From the NCBI GenBank assembly GCA_017965425.1, contig JAGCPY010000032.1, forward strand, positions 1 to 51,060: a DNA stretch of 51,060 nucleotides, given 5' to 3'. Of the stretch, positions 26,901 to 33,782 are shown one piece after another; the first letter of the stretch is position 1, and each line of letters begins with the position of its first letter. The DNA comes from Bacteroidaceae bacterium (GTDB lineage: Bacteria > Bacteroidota > Bacteroidia > Bacteroidales > Bacteroidaceae). The notes under the pieces were generated by a model, which did no database searches, had not been told where the DNA came from, and saw only the letters and a program-made list of their open reading frames with translations. Position numbers and translations under genes: made by a program.

Positions 26901-28891
26901 GCCTGAAGCATGGGCAGAAGAGCAAGCACATCCGCGTGACCGCCAAGACCGAGGACGGCAAGGCATTCGACATCAAGTACAAGGTCGTTGACGACAATAC
27001 CATCCGCATTCTGCCGTCCAAGGCCATGCTGGCTGCTGCAAAGAAAGCCGAGAAAGAGGCTGAAAAAGCCAGAAAGGAGGCCGAGAAAGCTCGTCGGCAA
27101 GCCGAGAAGAAGGCCGTGAAAGACAGCCTTCTTCTGGCCGCACGCGTGTCAGAACTCACAGCTGCCGGTGACAGCGTGTCATTGGCCCTTCGTGATTCCC
27201 TCCTGGCCGCAGCCGCCGTTCCATCTGTTCCGGCAGACAGTGCCTCAAAGGACGTGCCAGCTGCCACAGATAGCAGCACCCTTGCCACCGCCCTTGCTCC
27301 GCTGAAGCTGCGTGTCAACGTCGTCGCCAAACCCAAGCCCGAGGACCAGAAGTGGTACCAATGGGCTCAGGCTGGTGCGCGCTTTCTCATGATGTTGCGC
27401 AATGTCAGCATCAGCTACCGCAACACCTACGCCCTTGCCTTGCCCGGTTTTATGCCGAATGTGGGCGACATGCTGGGTCAGCGCAAGACTGACGGCCTCT
27501 TGTCGCCAGGCCTTGACTTCGCCTTCAGCCTCGTGGGCGACAGCTACATCGAACGAGCCAAGGCAAACAACTGGCTGCTCAACAATGACAGCGTGGCCAC
27601 GCCTGCCACCACCAATGCCATGGAAGACTTTCAGATCAAGGCCACTTTGGAGCCGTTGCCGGACTTGAAGATCGACCTTAATGCCAGCCGGACGATGAAC
27701 CGTTCCAAGAGCATACAATATATGTACTTTGGTAATCCCACGACGCAGACGGGCTCGTTCAACATGACCACCATCAGCATCCGAACCGCCTTCAAGAGCC
27801 GTGGCAATGCCGGCAACGGTTACGACAGCGAACCTTTCCGCAATTTTCAGAGCTATTTGGGCATCATGCAGCAACGCCAGGAGGCTCGTTATGCAGGCAC
27901 TCAATATCCGGCGGGCACAGGAATGTCGGGAGTGTTCAATCCCGAGAACGGAACGGTCAATCCATACAGCGCGGACGTGATGGTGCCGGCCTTCCTCGCC
28001 GCCTACACTGGTCGCCGTGCTGCCAATTCGCCGTTAGACATCTTCCCGGCTGTTACGCGGATGCTGCCCAACTGGAGCTTCAGCTACAAAGGACTCTCCA
28101 ACCTGCCTTGGGTGCGCGACCACCTGAAGAGCGTCACCCTCACCCACGGCTACAAGAGCATCTACAGCGTAGGCTCCTACAACTCCTTCGCCTCGTGGGT
28201 AGAGTACATGGGTGGCGACGACATGGGCTATGTCCAGAACACCACCACCGGCTCCTTCACACCATCGTCGATGTACGACATTTCCACTGTCAGCATCAAC
28301 GAATCGTTCTCGCCCCTCGTCGGACTGAACGTGACCATGCAGAACAACATGACACTGAAACTGGAGTACAAGAAAACGCGTGTGCTCACGTTGAGCATGA
28401 CCTCTGCCCAGATCAACGAAGCCAGCTCCGCCGACATCGTCTTTGGATGGGGCTACAAAGTCAACGACTTCAAGATCGGCAGCCTCTTTGGAAGCAAGAG
28501 TAGCAGTCAGAAAGCTTCCTCGAAGAGCAAAGGCAAGGGGGCTGCAGATAGAAACGCCACCGACGAGAAGGGAGCCAACAAGAACAACAACAAGAATGCG
28601 TCGCGCAATAGCGGCAGGAGCAACTTCGCCCATGACCTGAACCTGCGCTTCGACTTCTCTTATCGTGACCAGGATGCCATCACCCGCAACATCCAGACGT
28701 CTCTTTCCGAGGCAACCAGCGGCAACAGGGCCATCAAAGTCAGTTTTGCCGCCGACTACACGCTCAGCCGCTATGTCACCCTCTCGCTCTACTATGATCG
28801 TCAGCGCAACCAACCCCTGCTCTCGTCATCGGCCTATCCAACTATCACACAGGACTTTGGCTTCAACATGCGCTTCACGCTGACGCGTTGA
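20960..28891 (+). CDS. sprA: Cell surface protein SprA, type IX secretion translocon
   Basis: The 2643-residue protein has the features of SprA: signal peptide (RIPLLLLIVWMTIGNDLLYA), the SprA N-terminal region (YRIGMKLGAGGFLNTPI; GPAEKIFGPGGVSIKTQGSAELKVG), then long runs of outer-membrane beta strands, ending RFTLTR. SprA forms the very large outer-membrane channel of the type IX secretion system and is needed for gliding in flavobacteria. The start is GTG at 20960: the next ATG lies inside the signal peptide. A Lys/Glu/Ala-rich segment (about 1893-1935) is predicted coiled coil, and a second one with KAEKEAEKARKEAEKA lies near 2030. No other T9SS gene is in the window. Its presence fits the CTD-like tails at 45540-45636 and 46960-47094. 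Confidence 0.92.
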   Translation: MRTRFAYRIPLLLLIVWMTIGNDLLYAKVSTPLPSMEWLGNGAPADSLRTTPQRTAPLTVEDLDTTAVSLPLPDNLKQVAEMDSLTGNYRIGMKLGAGGFLNTPILMNPDEYQNWTLRKSMGAYYRQKNREAYESKGKSKFDFTDMNFDLGPAEKIFGPGGVSIKTQGSAELKVGANMKNVKNPSLAASRRKTFGFDFDEKINLSLTGKVGDKVNMNINYNTEATFDFDAQQMKLKYDGKEDEIVKLVEAGNVSMPSNSTLIHGVSSLFGLRTDLQFGKLKLQTVVSQKKSASKSASSKGGAQTTNFEISAVDYEENRHFWLSHYFRENYDRWMRTLPTIASGITMKRVELWVTNKNASTQNNRNLIAFTDLGEAKHIWNTSWSGVAVNQPQNRANDLYQTIVNQHPEARDISQATNSLDAIPGFRGGQDYEKLQSARLLTSSEYSLNSALGYVSLNFQLQPDEVLAVAFEYTLNGQTYQVGEFASDLTDNTQCLFVKVLKSTTSSPRMGNWPLMMKNVYSLGATSVQREKFRLDVKYQNDTAGVYQTYLPDAALKATPLLRAMNLDRLDNNNRANSDGQFDYIEGYTISKGRIIFPVAEPFGDNLRQWIGSDAVADKYCFDALYDSTKTIAKQIAEQNKFMLVGRYKGTSGAEIDLGATNIAPGSVVVTAGGVTLTENVDYRVDYSMGMVTILNQSLIDAGTKINASVESNDVYGMQRKTMLGLNWDYEFSKNFVLGGTFQFLNEQPLTTKVNMGSEPLKNTLWGLHMDWKKESQWLTNALNAIPLLNFTAPSQISFSADFAQLIAGQNRKVQGGASYMDDFENTKTRMSISTPTAWMMSSVPTPFEGSRLTSDVRSGYQRALLAWYYIDPIFTRRSSSLTPSHIKSDLNQLSNHYVREVFERDLYPNKSQNSYSEAASLNVLNLAYYPDERGAYNLNPELDERGRLLRPKENWGGMMRKMENPDFEAQNIEYLEFWMLDPFIYTGDDQSYGGELYIDLGEVSEDVLKDGKKFYESGLPVDDSPTYFEETVWGRVPTSTSVTYAFNNEGGARAKQDVGLNGLNSTQERSYAAYQQYLAAIQGKVSPEVFDSIAADPAGDDYHYYRGSDFDLNHVSILDRYKRINLPEGNSPDTENSPESYETAYKTTPDVEDINQDYTLNEYEKYFRYHISIHPGDTVVGQNFIADIRRIRPKLRNGESENERWFQFRVPLEEYLKAEGGITDFTSIRFIRMYMTGFEKPIILRFATFDLVQADWRQYEQSLYSGKSPSITGTLEVSAVSIEENNEKQPVNYVLPPGVSRVTDPAQTQLVEDNEQALSLIAKNLAPGDARAVFKNCRYDMRQYKHLQMFVHANALAGDVTDLRDGETSVFLRVGSDYKSNFYEYEVPLKLTPERFPLYDQYNGADCRAVWPEENMIDIDLSKFTALKKNRNREKSLGNTSYNQEFSEFDSDHPSNRLTVMGNPTLGEVKTIMIGIRNNGRTVKSVEVWANELRLQEFSNEGGWAAQAALNIQLSDLGSVNVQGHYEKAGFGGIEQSVSERSNDDTFEYTITTQMDLGKLLPPKAKVNFPFYYSYAKETVKPKYNPLDTDMLLSDALDAATTKHEKDSITSLTTQKQVTKNLSFTGVKVNIQTKKHPMPYDPANFTFNYSHTHTYNVGETTVYEHEKSWRGGLNYSWSPNWKAWEPFKQLKSKSKWLDLLKAQNFNFAPQSLTFNTDIVRTYYEIQERDMENLESPNAIPVRWTPTFLWNREFSLRWDLTKALHFTFQSGTHAEIEEPYTPVNKDYYPDRYSAWKDSVIHSIKGFGTPLDYQQSVQASYKVPFEKIPLTDWISADASYQGTYSWKRGAELEDGGTLGNNINNQRSINLNGKLNMETLYNHSTFLKEANKRFSTSTIKSEGRKKDQAKKKEKEAKKKEEEAAAKKRAEAEKKAAAGDSTALKALDDASKVKPQTNAKGVSDQKEKQVKGFAGEVTLPDSAVSLKHGQKSKHIRVTAKTEDGKAFDIKYKVVDDNTIRILPSKAMLAAAKKAEKEAEKARKEAEKARRQAEKKAVKDSLLLAARVSELTAAGDSVSLALRDSLLAAAAVPSVPADSASKDVPAATDSSTLATALAPLKLRVNVVAKPKPEDQKWYQWAQAGARFLMMLRNVSISYRNTYALALPGFMPNVGDMLGQRKTDGLLSPGLDFAFSLVGDSYIERAKANNWLLNNDSVATPATTNAMEDFQIKATLEPLPDLKIDLNASRTMNRSKSIQYMYFGNPTTQTGSFNMTTISIRTAFKSRGNAGNGYDSEPFRNFQSYLGIMQQRQEARYAGTQYPAGTGMSGVFNPENGTVNPYSADVMVPAFLAAYTGRRAANSPLDIFPAVTRMLPNWSFSYKGLSNLPWVRDHLKSVTLTHGYKSIYSVGSYNSFASWVEYMGGDDMGYVQNTTTGSFTPSSMYDISTVSINESFSPLVGLNVTMQNNMTLKLEYKKTRVLTLSMTSAQINEASSADIVFGWGYKVNDFKIGSLFGSKSSSQKASSKSKGKGAADRNATDEKGANKNNNKNASRNSGRSNFAHDLNLRFDFSYRDQDAITRNIQTSLSEATSGNRAIKVSFAADYTLSRYVTLSLYYDRQRNQPLLSSSAYPTITQDFGFNMRFTLTR

Positions 28892-28940
28892 TGCTCTTTT
28901 TATTGGAAGGGCATAACAGCCGTTACACTGCTTTTCCCAC

Positions 28941-29019
28941 AAAAAAGCCTCAATCCCTCACCTGCAATCGTTTGTAAGCCAGCTAATTGAGGCAAGAGGT
29001 GAGGGATTGAGGCTTTTTT
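28941..29019 (+). terminator. Short CCCTCACC inverted repeat (copy C), terminator-like
   Basis: AAAAAAGCCTCAATCCCTCACCT-type arms at 28941-28963 and 28997-29019 are perfectly complementary over 23 bp and end in a T7 run, so it would terminate transcription after sprA. It is the minimal form of the repeat seen at 4351, 16096 and 44553, lacking the inner GGTGAGGGA arrays. The 29021-29269 stretch that follows holds GAAGGT/ACCTTC modules (about 29085-29170) and no gene. Confidence 0.8.
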
Positions 29020-29269
29020 TGAGAAAAACACATGAGTGGAGGGGGTGGAAATTGTTGTCTGAAAGGGTGGAAAGATGGAGTGGGAGGTCTGTGCTGAAGT
29101 TCGGAAGGTGCAGACCTTCTGTTCGGAACGTATATACCTTCTGCGGTGAAGGTCTATACCTTCCCCTTCAACCCGTTGCCCGTCATGATGTGGATGGTTT
29201 CTGGGCTGAAAAGGAGGCTCGAAAGCAAAAAAGTTGCGGGTTCGTAGCGCGTAATTCAAGAATAATGCG

Positions 29270-29277
29270 TACCTTTG
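29270..29277 (+). promoter_or_regulatory. -7 box of purB
   Basis: TACCTTTG, followed by CGCCGC, lies 71 nt before the purB ATG. No good -33 element is seen. Confidence 0.55.
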
Positions 29278-29347
29278 CGCCGCTTTTCGCGAGAAACCAA
29301 CAGAAAAAAGGCTTTAAGCCCCTCACACACACATCGTTTGATTTGCT

Positions 29348-30685
29348 ATGGAATTGGACATCCTCACGGCCATTTCACCGATTGACGGTCGCTATCGTTC
29401 GAAAACAGAAACACTGGATTGCTATTTCTCTGAATTTGCGCTGATTCGTTATCGCGTCCGCGTAGAAATTGAATACTTTATCTCCTTGTGCGAGTTGCCT
29501 CTGCCGCAGCTGGCCGCCTTCCCCCGTGAAGCCTTTCCTCGTCTGCGCCGAATCTACGAGGACTTCTCTGAGCAGGATGCCGCGCGCGTCAAGGAGATTG
29601 AAAGCGTGACGAACCACGACGTGAAGGCCGTGGAGTATTTCATTAAGGAGAAAGCCGATGATCTTTCCACCTTCAAGGAATTCATCCACTTTGGCCTCAC
29701 CTCGCAGGACATCAACAACACCAGCGTGCCGTTGAGCATCAAGGAAGCGCTGTCCGATGTCTATGAACCTTTGATGGCCACGTTGCTGGCTCAGCTGCGG
29801 ACGATGGCGGAGGAATGGAAAGACATCCCCATGCTGGCCAAGACCCACGGTCAGCCAGCCTCGCCCACACGTCTGGGCAAGGAAATCATGGTCTTTGTCT
29901 ATCGTCTGGAGCGCCAGCTGGAACTTTTGCGTGCTTGTCCCCTCACGGCCAAGTTTGGCGGTGCCACCGGCAACTTCAACGCCCATCATGTCGCCTATCC
30001 CGACATCGACTGGCGTGACTTTGCCAACCGTTTTGTCTGTGAGCGTCTGGGCTTGGAGCGCGAACAGTGGACGACCCAGATTTCCAACTACGACTGTCTG
30101 GCAGCCCTCTTCGACGGCCTTCGCCGCGTGAACACCGTGCTCATCGACCTCGACCGCGACATCTGGCAGTATATCTCAATGGGCTATTTCCGTCAGCGAG
30201 TGAAGGCGGGCGAGGTGGGCTCGAGTGCGATGCCCCACAAGGTCAACCCCATCGACTTCGAGAACTCCGAAGGCAATCTGGGTATGGCCAATGCCATCTT
30301 CGGTCACCTCTCTCAGAAGTTGCCCGTGAGTCGCTTGCAACGTGACCTGACCGACAGCACCGTCCTGCGTAATGTCGGCGTGCCGCTTGGTCACACCGTG
30401 ATAGCTGTTCAGAGCACGCTCAAAGGTCTTTCCAAACTTCTCCTCAACGAAGAGGCCATCCGTCTTGACCTCCAGCAGAATTGGGCCGTCGTGGCAGAGG
30501 CCATCCAGACCATCCTCCGTCGCGAAGGCTATCCCAATCCCTACGAAGCCCTGAAGGCTCTCACCCGCACGGGAGCAGCCATCAGTTCCGAGCTCATCGC
30601 CCAGTTCATCGACACCCTCGATGTGGCAGATGCTGTCAAGGAAGAGCTCAGACAAATCACCCCAGAGAACTACACCGGGCTATGA
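29348..30685 (+). CDS. purB: Adenylosuccinate lyase
   Basis: The 445-residue enzyme starts MELDILTAISPIDGRYRSKT, typical of the long PurB type. It has FIHFGLTSQDINNTSVP (substrate site), AKTHGQPASPTRLGKE (catalytic His region) and the fumarase-superfamily signature SSAMPHKVNP (about 289-298). It works twice in purine metabolism: SAICAR to AICAR, and adenylosuccinate to AMP. It is followed 51 nt later by the pseudouridine synthase gene. Confidence 0.95.
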   Translation: MELDILTAISPIDGRYRSKTETLDCYFSEFALIRYRVRVEIEYFISLCELPLPQLAAFPREAFPRLRRIYEDFSEQDAARVKEIESVTNHDVKAVEYFIKEKADDLSTFKEFIHFGLTSQDINNTSVPLSIKEALSDVYEPLMATLLAQLRTMAEEWKDIPMLAKTHGQPASPTRLGKEIMVFVYRLERQLELLRACPLTAKFGGATGNFNAHHVAYPDIDWRDFANRFVCERLGLEREQWTTQISNYDCLAALFDGLRRVNTVLIDLDRDIWQYISMGYFRQRVKAGEVGSSAMPHKVNPIDFENSEGNLGMANAIFGHLSQKLPVSRLQRDLTDSTVLRNVGVPLGHTVIAVQSTLKGLSKLLLNEEAIRLDLQQNWAVVAEAIQTILRREGYPNPYEALKALTRTGAAISSELIAQFIDTLDVADAVKEELRQITPENYTGL

Positions 30686-30736
30686 GTTTCAAAAACCTCC
30701 TGAGCCCAATCATTTTATAATATTTTATCAACAACA

Positions 30737-32167
30737 ATGGAAAACAATGATGAAAAGTGGCGCGAGAACTTCGCCGCCAATGAGGGAAAAGACGAAAACC
30801 GTGAAGGTTTTACTCCCTCCTACAACAGAGAACAGAACCGCAGCTATGGAAACACGGGCCGCACTCCGCGCCCACGCATCCAACGCCCCGTCTATGGCAG
30901 CAATGCCGAAGGCGAACGTCGCACCTACCGTCCTCACTACGACGCCAATGGCCATGCACAGGACGACCAGCAGGAGGAAAACTCGCGCGGCTATCAGCCT
31001 CGTGGCGGCTACCAACCGCGTGAAGGTGGCTATCAGCCCCGCAACAACTATAATCGCGAAGGCGGCTACCAGCCTCGTGGCTACAACCGCGAAGGCGGCT
31101 ATCAGCCTCGTGGCGGCTATCAACCGCGCGAAGGCGGCTACCAGCCCCGCAACAACTATAATCGCGAAGGCGGTTTCCAGCCACGTGAAGGCGGCTACGG
31201 CTATCAGCGTCCCTTCCAACCCCGTGGCGGCTATGGTCAGCAGGGTGGCTATCAGCAGCGTGGCGGCTACGGCCCCCAGCGTGGTGGCTACGGTCAGCCC
31301 CGTGGAGGCTATGGTCCCCAGCGTGGTGGCTACGGCCCTCAGCGTGGCTTCGGTGGTCCTCGCCGTCAGCATTCTGCCGACTACGACCCCAATGCCAAGT
31401 ACAGCTTCAAGAAGCGCATCGAGTATTCGGAGGCACATATCGACCCTGAAGCTCCCATCCGTCTGAACAAGTTCCTGGCAAACGCCGGTATCTGCTCACG
31501 TCGCGAAGCCGACACGTTCATCGAAGCAGGTGTTGTCAGCGTCAACGGAACAGTCGTCACGGAACTTGGCACCAAGGTGAAGCGTTCTGACGAAGTCAAG
31601 TTCCACGACCAGCTCGTGCGCATCGAGAAGAAGGTCTATGTCTTGCTGAACAAGCCCAAGGACTATGTCACCACCAGCGACGACCCCCAGAACCGCAAGA
31701 CGGTCATGGATCTCGTCAAAGGTGCTTGCGACGAACGCATCTACCCCGTAGGCCGCCTCGACCGCAACACCACGGGCGTGCTCTTGCTGACAAACGACGG
31801 CGAACTGGCCTCTAAACTCACGCACCCCCAGTACCTCAAGAAAAAGATCTATCATGTTTATACCGACAAGGCAGTAACGCTGGCCGACCTTCGCCAGATT
31901 GCAGAAGGCATCCAGCTGGAAGACGGAGAGATTCGCGCAGATGCTGTCGAGTATGCTTCGCCGACCGACAAGAAGCAAGTTGGCATAGAAATCCACAGCG
32001 GTCGCAACCGCATCGTCCGACGCATCTTTGAGCACCTTGGCTATAAGGTCACAAAACTCGACCGCACCTTCTTCGCTGGCCTCACCAAGAAGAACCTCAA
32101 GCGCGGCGACTGGCGCTACCTCACCGAGAAGGAAGTGGATATGCTGCGCATGGGAGCGTTTGAGTAA
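30737..32167 (+). CDS. RluB/RsuA-type pseudouridine synthase with a long YQPRGG-repeat N-terminus
   Basis: Residues 1 to about 215 are disordered and built from near-repeats (GGYQPREGGYQPRNNYNRE; RGGYGPQRGGYGQ), rich in Arg, Gly, Tyr and Gln. An S4 RNA-binding domain (IRLNKFLANAGICSRREADTFIEAG, about 239-263) and the pseudouridine synthase domain follow, with catalytic Asp in YPVGRLDRNTTG (about 336-347) and RKTVMDLV. Such enzymes modify 23S or 16S rRNA. The tail resembles the RGG/YG-rich tails of RNA-condensing proteins. Its DNA (about 30985-31365) is a tandem repeat and probably length-variable. Confidence 0.9.
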   Translation: MENNDEKWRENFAANEGKDENREGFTPSYNREQNRSYGNTGRTPRPRIQRPVYGSNAEGERRTYRPHYDANGHAQDDQQEENSRGYQPRGGYQPREGGYQPRNNYNREGGYQPRGYNREGGYQPRGGYQPREGGYQPRNNYNREGGFQPREGGYGYQRPFQPRGGYGQQGGYQQRGGYGPQRGGYGQPRGGYGPQRGGYGPQRGFGGPRRQHSADYDPNAKYSFKKRIEYSEAHIDPEAPIRLNKFLANAGICSRREADTFIEAGVVSVNGTVVTELGTKVKRSDEVKFHDQLVRIEKKVYVLLNKPKDYVTTSDDPQNRKTVMDLVKGACDERIYPVGRLDRNTTGVLLLTNDGELASKLTHPQYLKKKIYHVYTDKAVTLADLRQIAEGIQLEDGEIRADAVEYASPTDKKQVGIEIHSGRNRIVRRIFEHLGYKVTKLDRTFFAGLTKKNLKRGDWRYLTEKEVDMLRMGAFE

Positions 32168-32186
32168 GAGCTCGCGCTGTGCGAGA

Positions 32187-32308
32187 AGTTTAAAGTTTAA
32201 GGTTTAAAGTTGAATGTAAATTCATTTGAACTTAGAAACCTTAAACTGCAAACATCGCAAAACGGCAGAGCATTTCTCCTTAAACATTAAACAATAAACA
32301 TTAAACTA
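32187..32308. repeat. TTTAAA/TTAAAC spacer repeats
   Basis: Short reiterations (AAGTTTAAAGTTTAAGGTTTAAAG at about 32187-32211 and TTAAACATTAAACAATAAACATTAAAC at about 32280-32307) occupy the gap before asnS. No promoter or gene can be assigned. Confidence 0.5.
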
Positions 32309-32310
32309 AA

Positions 32311-33750
32311 ATGCAACGTACAAAAGTCATAGATGCGCTGAAGCGGACAGACTTCGGCAGCGACATAACGGTCATGGGATGGGTGCGCTCAAAGCGTGGC
32401 TCAAAAGGGATTTTCTTTATTGCCCTCAATGATGGTTCCACCATTAAGAACATTCAGATTGTAGGCGAGGACCAGAACTTTGACGAGTCTGTCGTAAAAC
32501 TCATCACCACCGGCGCGTGCCTGAAAGTGAAAGGGGTGCTTGTCGAGAGTCCCGCTGCCGGTCAGGCCAGCGAGATTCAGGCCAGCGAGATTGAGGTTCT
32601 TGGCACGTGCGGTGCCGACTATCCCATGCAGAAGAAGGGGCAGACTTTCGAGTACATGCGCCAGCACGCACACATGCGCTTGCGTACCAATACTTTTGGT
32701 GCTGTCATGCGCATCCGTCACAACATGGCGATGGCCATCCACACCTACTTCCACGAGCATGGTTTCTTCTACTTCCACACTCCGCTCATCACGGCTTCTG
32801 ACTGTGAAGGCGCTGGCAACATGTTCCAGGTCACGACCAAGAACCTCTACGACCTGAAGAAGGACGAGAACGGCAAGATCATCTACGACGATGACTTCTT
32901 CGGCGAGCAAACCTCGCTCACCGTGAGCGGACAGCTCGAAGGTGAACTCGGTGCCACCGCACTGGGTGCCATCTACACCTTCGGTCCCACCTTCCGTGCC
33001 GAGAACAGCAACACGCCTCGCCACCTGGCCGAGTTCTGGATGATTGAGCCCGAAGTGGCTTTCCTGGATCAGGAAGAACTCATGGACCTCGAGGAAGACT
33101 TCATCAAGTACTGCGTCCGCTGGGCGCTGGATCATTGCAAGGATGACCTGGAGTTCCTCAACAACCCACGTCTCGACCCACACCTCATCGAGCGTCTCGA
33201 AGGAGTGCTCAAAGAGGAGTTCGTGCGCCTGCCCTATACCGAAGGCATCCGCATCCTGCAAGAAGCCATCAAGAACGGCAAGAAGTTCGAGTTCCCCTGC
33301 AACTGGGGCGATGACCTCGCCAGCGAGCACGAACGCTACCTCGTGGAAGAGTACTTCAAGAAGCCTGTTATCATGACCGACTATCCCACCGCCATCAAGT
33401 CCTTCTATATGAAGCAGAATGCGCCGCAGGGCGAGGGTAGCGTGGGCTATCGCGGATGCGTGGCTCCCGGTCCCACCATGCAAGGAACCGACGTCCTCTT
33501 CCCCTCCATCGGCGAGATCATCGGCGGCAGCGTCCGTGAGGAAAGCCTCGAGAAACTGCAGGGCGAGATCGACCGTCGACACATGGACACCACCCATCTG
33601 GAATGGTATCTCGATACCCGCCGCTGGGGCAGTTGTCCGCACGCTGGCTTCGGCCTCGGCTTCGAGCGACTGATTCTCTTCGTGACGGGAATGCAGAACA
33701 TTCGCGACGTCATCCCCTTCCCCCGTACACCCAAGAATGCCATGTTCTAA
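32311..33750 (+). CDS. asnS: Asparaginyl-tRNA synthetase
   Basis: This 479-residue class II synthetase has an N-terminal OB anticodon-binding domain ([23 protein letters not shown]), motif 2 ([21 protein letters not shown], about 230-250) and motif 3 ([16 protein letters not shown], about 445-460). The [13 protein letters not shown] context and length identify AsnRS rather than AspRS. Its stop codon lies in the loop of a terminator hairpin. Confidence 0.95.
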   Translation: MQRTKVIDALKRTDFGSDITVMGWVRSKRGSKGIFFIALNDGSTIKNIQIVGEDQNFDESVVKLITTGACLKVKGVLVESPAAGQASEIQASEIEVLGTCGADYPMQKKGQTFEYMRQHAHMRLRTNTFGAVMRIRHNMAMAIHTYFHEHGFFYFHTPLITASDCEGAGNMFQVTTKNLYDLKKDENGKIIYDDDFFGEQTSLTVSGQLEGELGATALGAIYTFGPTFRAENSNTPRHLAEFWMIEPEVAFLDQEELMDLEEDFIKYCVRWALDHCKDDLEFLNNPRLDPHLIERLEGVLKEEFVRLPYTEGIRILQEAIKNGKKFEFPCNWGDDLASEHERYLVEEYFKKPVIMTDYPTAIKSFYMKQNAPQGEGSVGYRGCVAPGPTMQGTDVLFPSIGEIIGGSVREESLEKLQGEIDRRHMDTTHLEWYLDTRRWGSCPHAGFGLGFERLILFVTGMQNIRDVIPFPRTPKNAMF

Positions 33751-33763
33751 GCATGGCATTCTT
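33733..33763 (+). terminator. Terminator overlapping the end of asnS
   Basis: AAGAATGCCATG (33733-33744) and CATGGCATTCTT (33752-33763) form a perfect 12-bp stem. The asnS stop codon lies in the 7-nt loop. Confidence 0.75.
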
Positions 33764-33782
33764 TGCTCTTCCTTAGACAATT

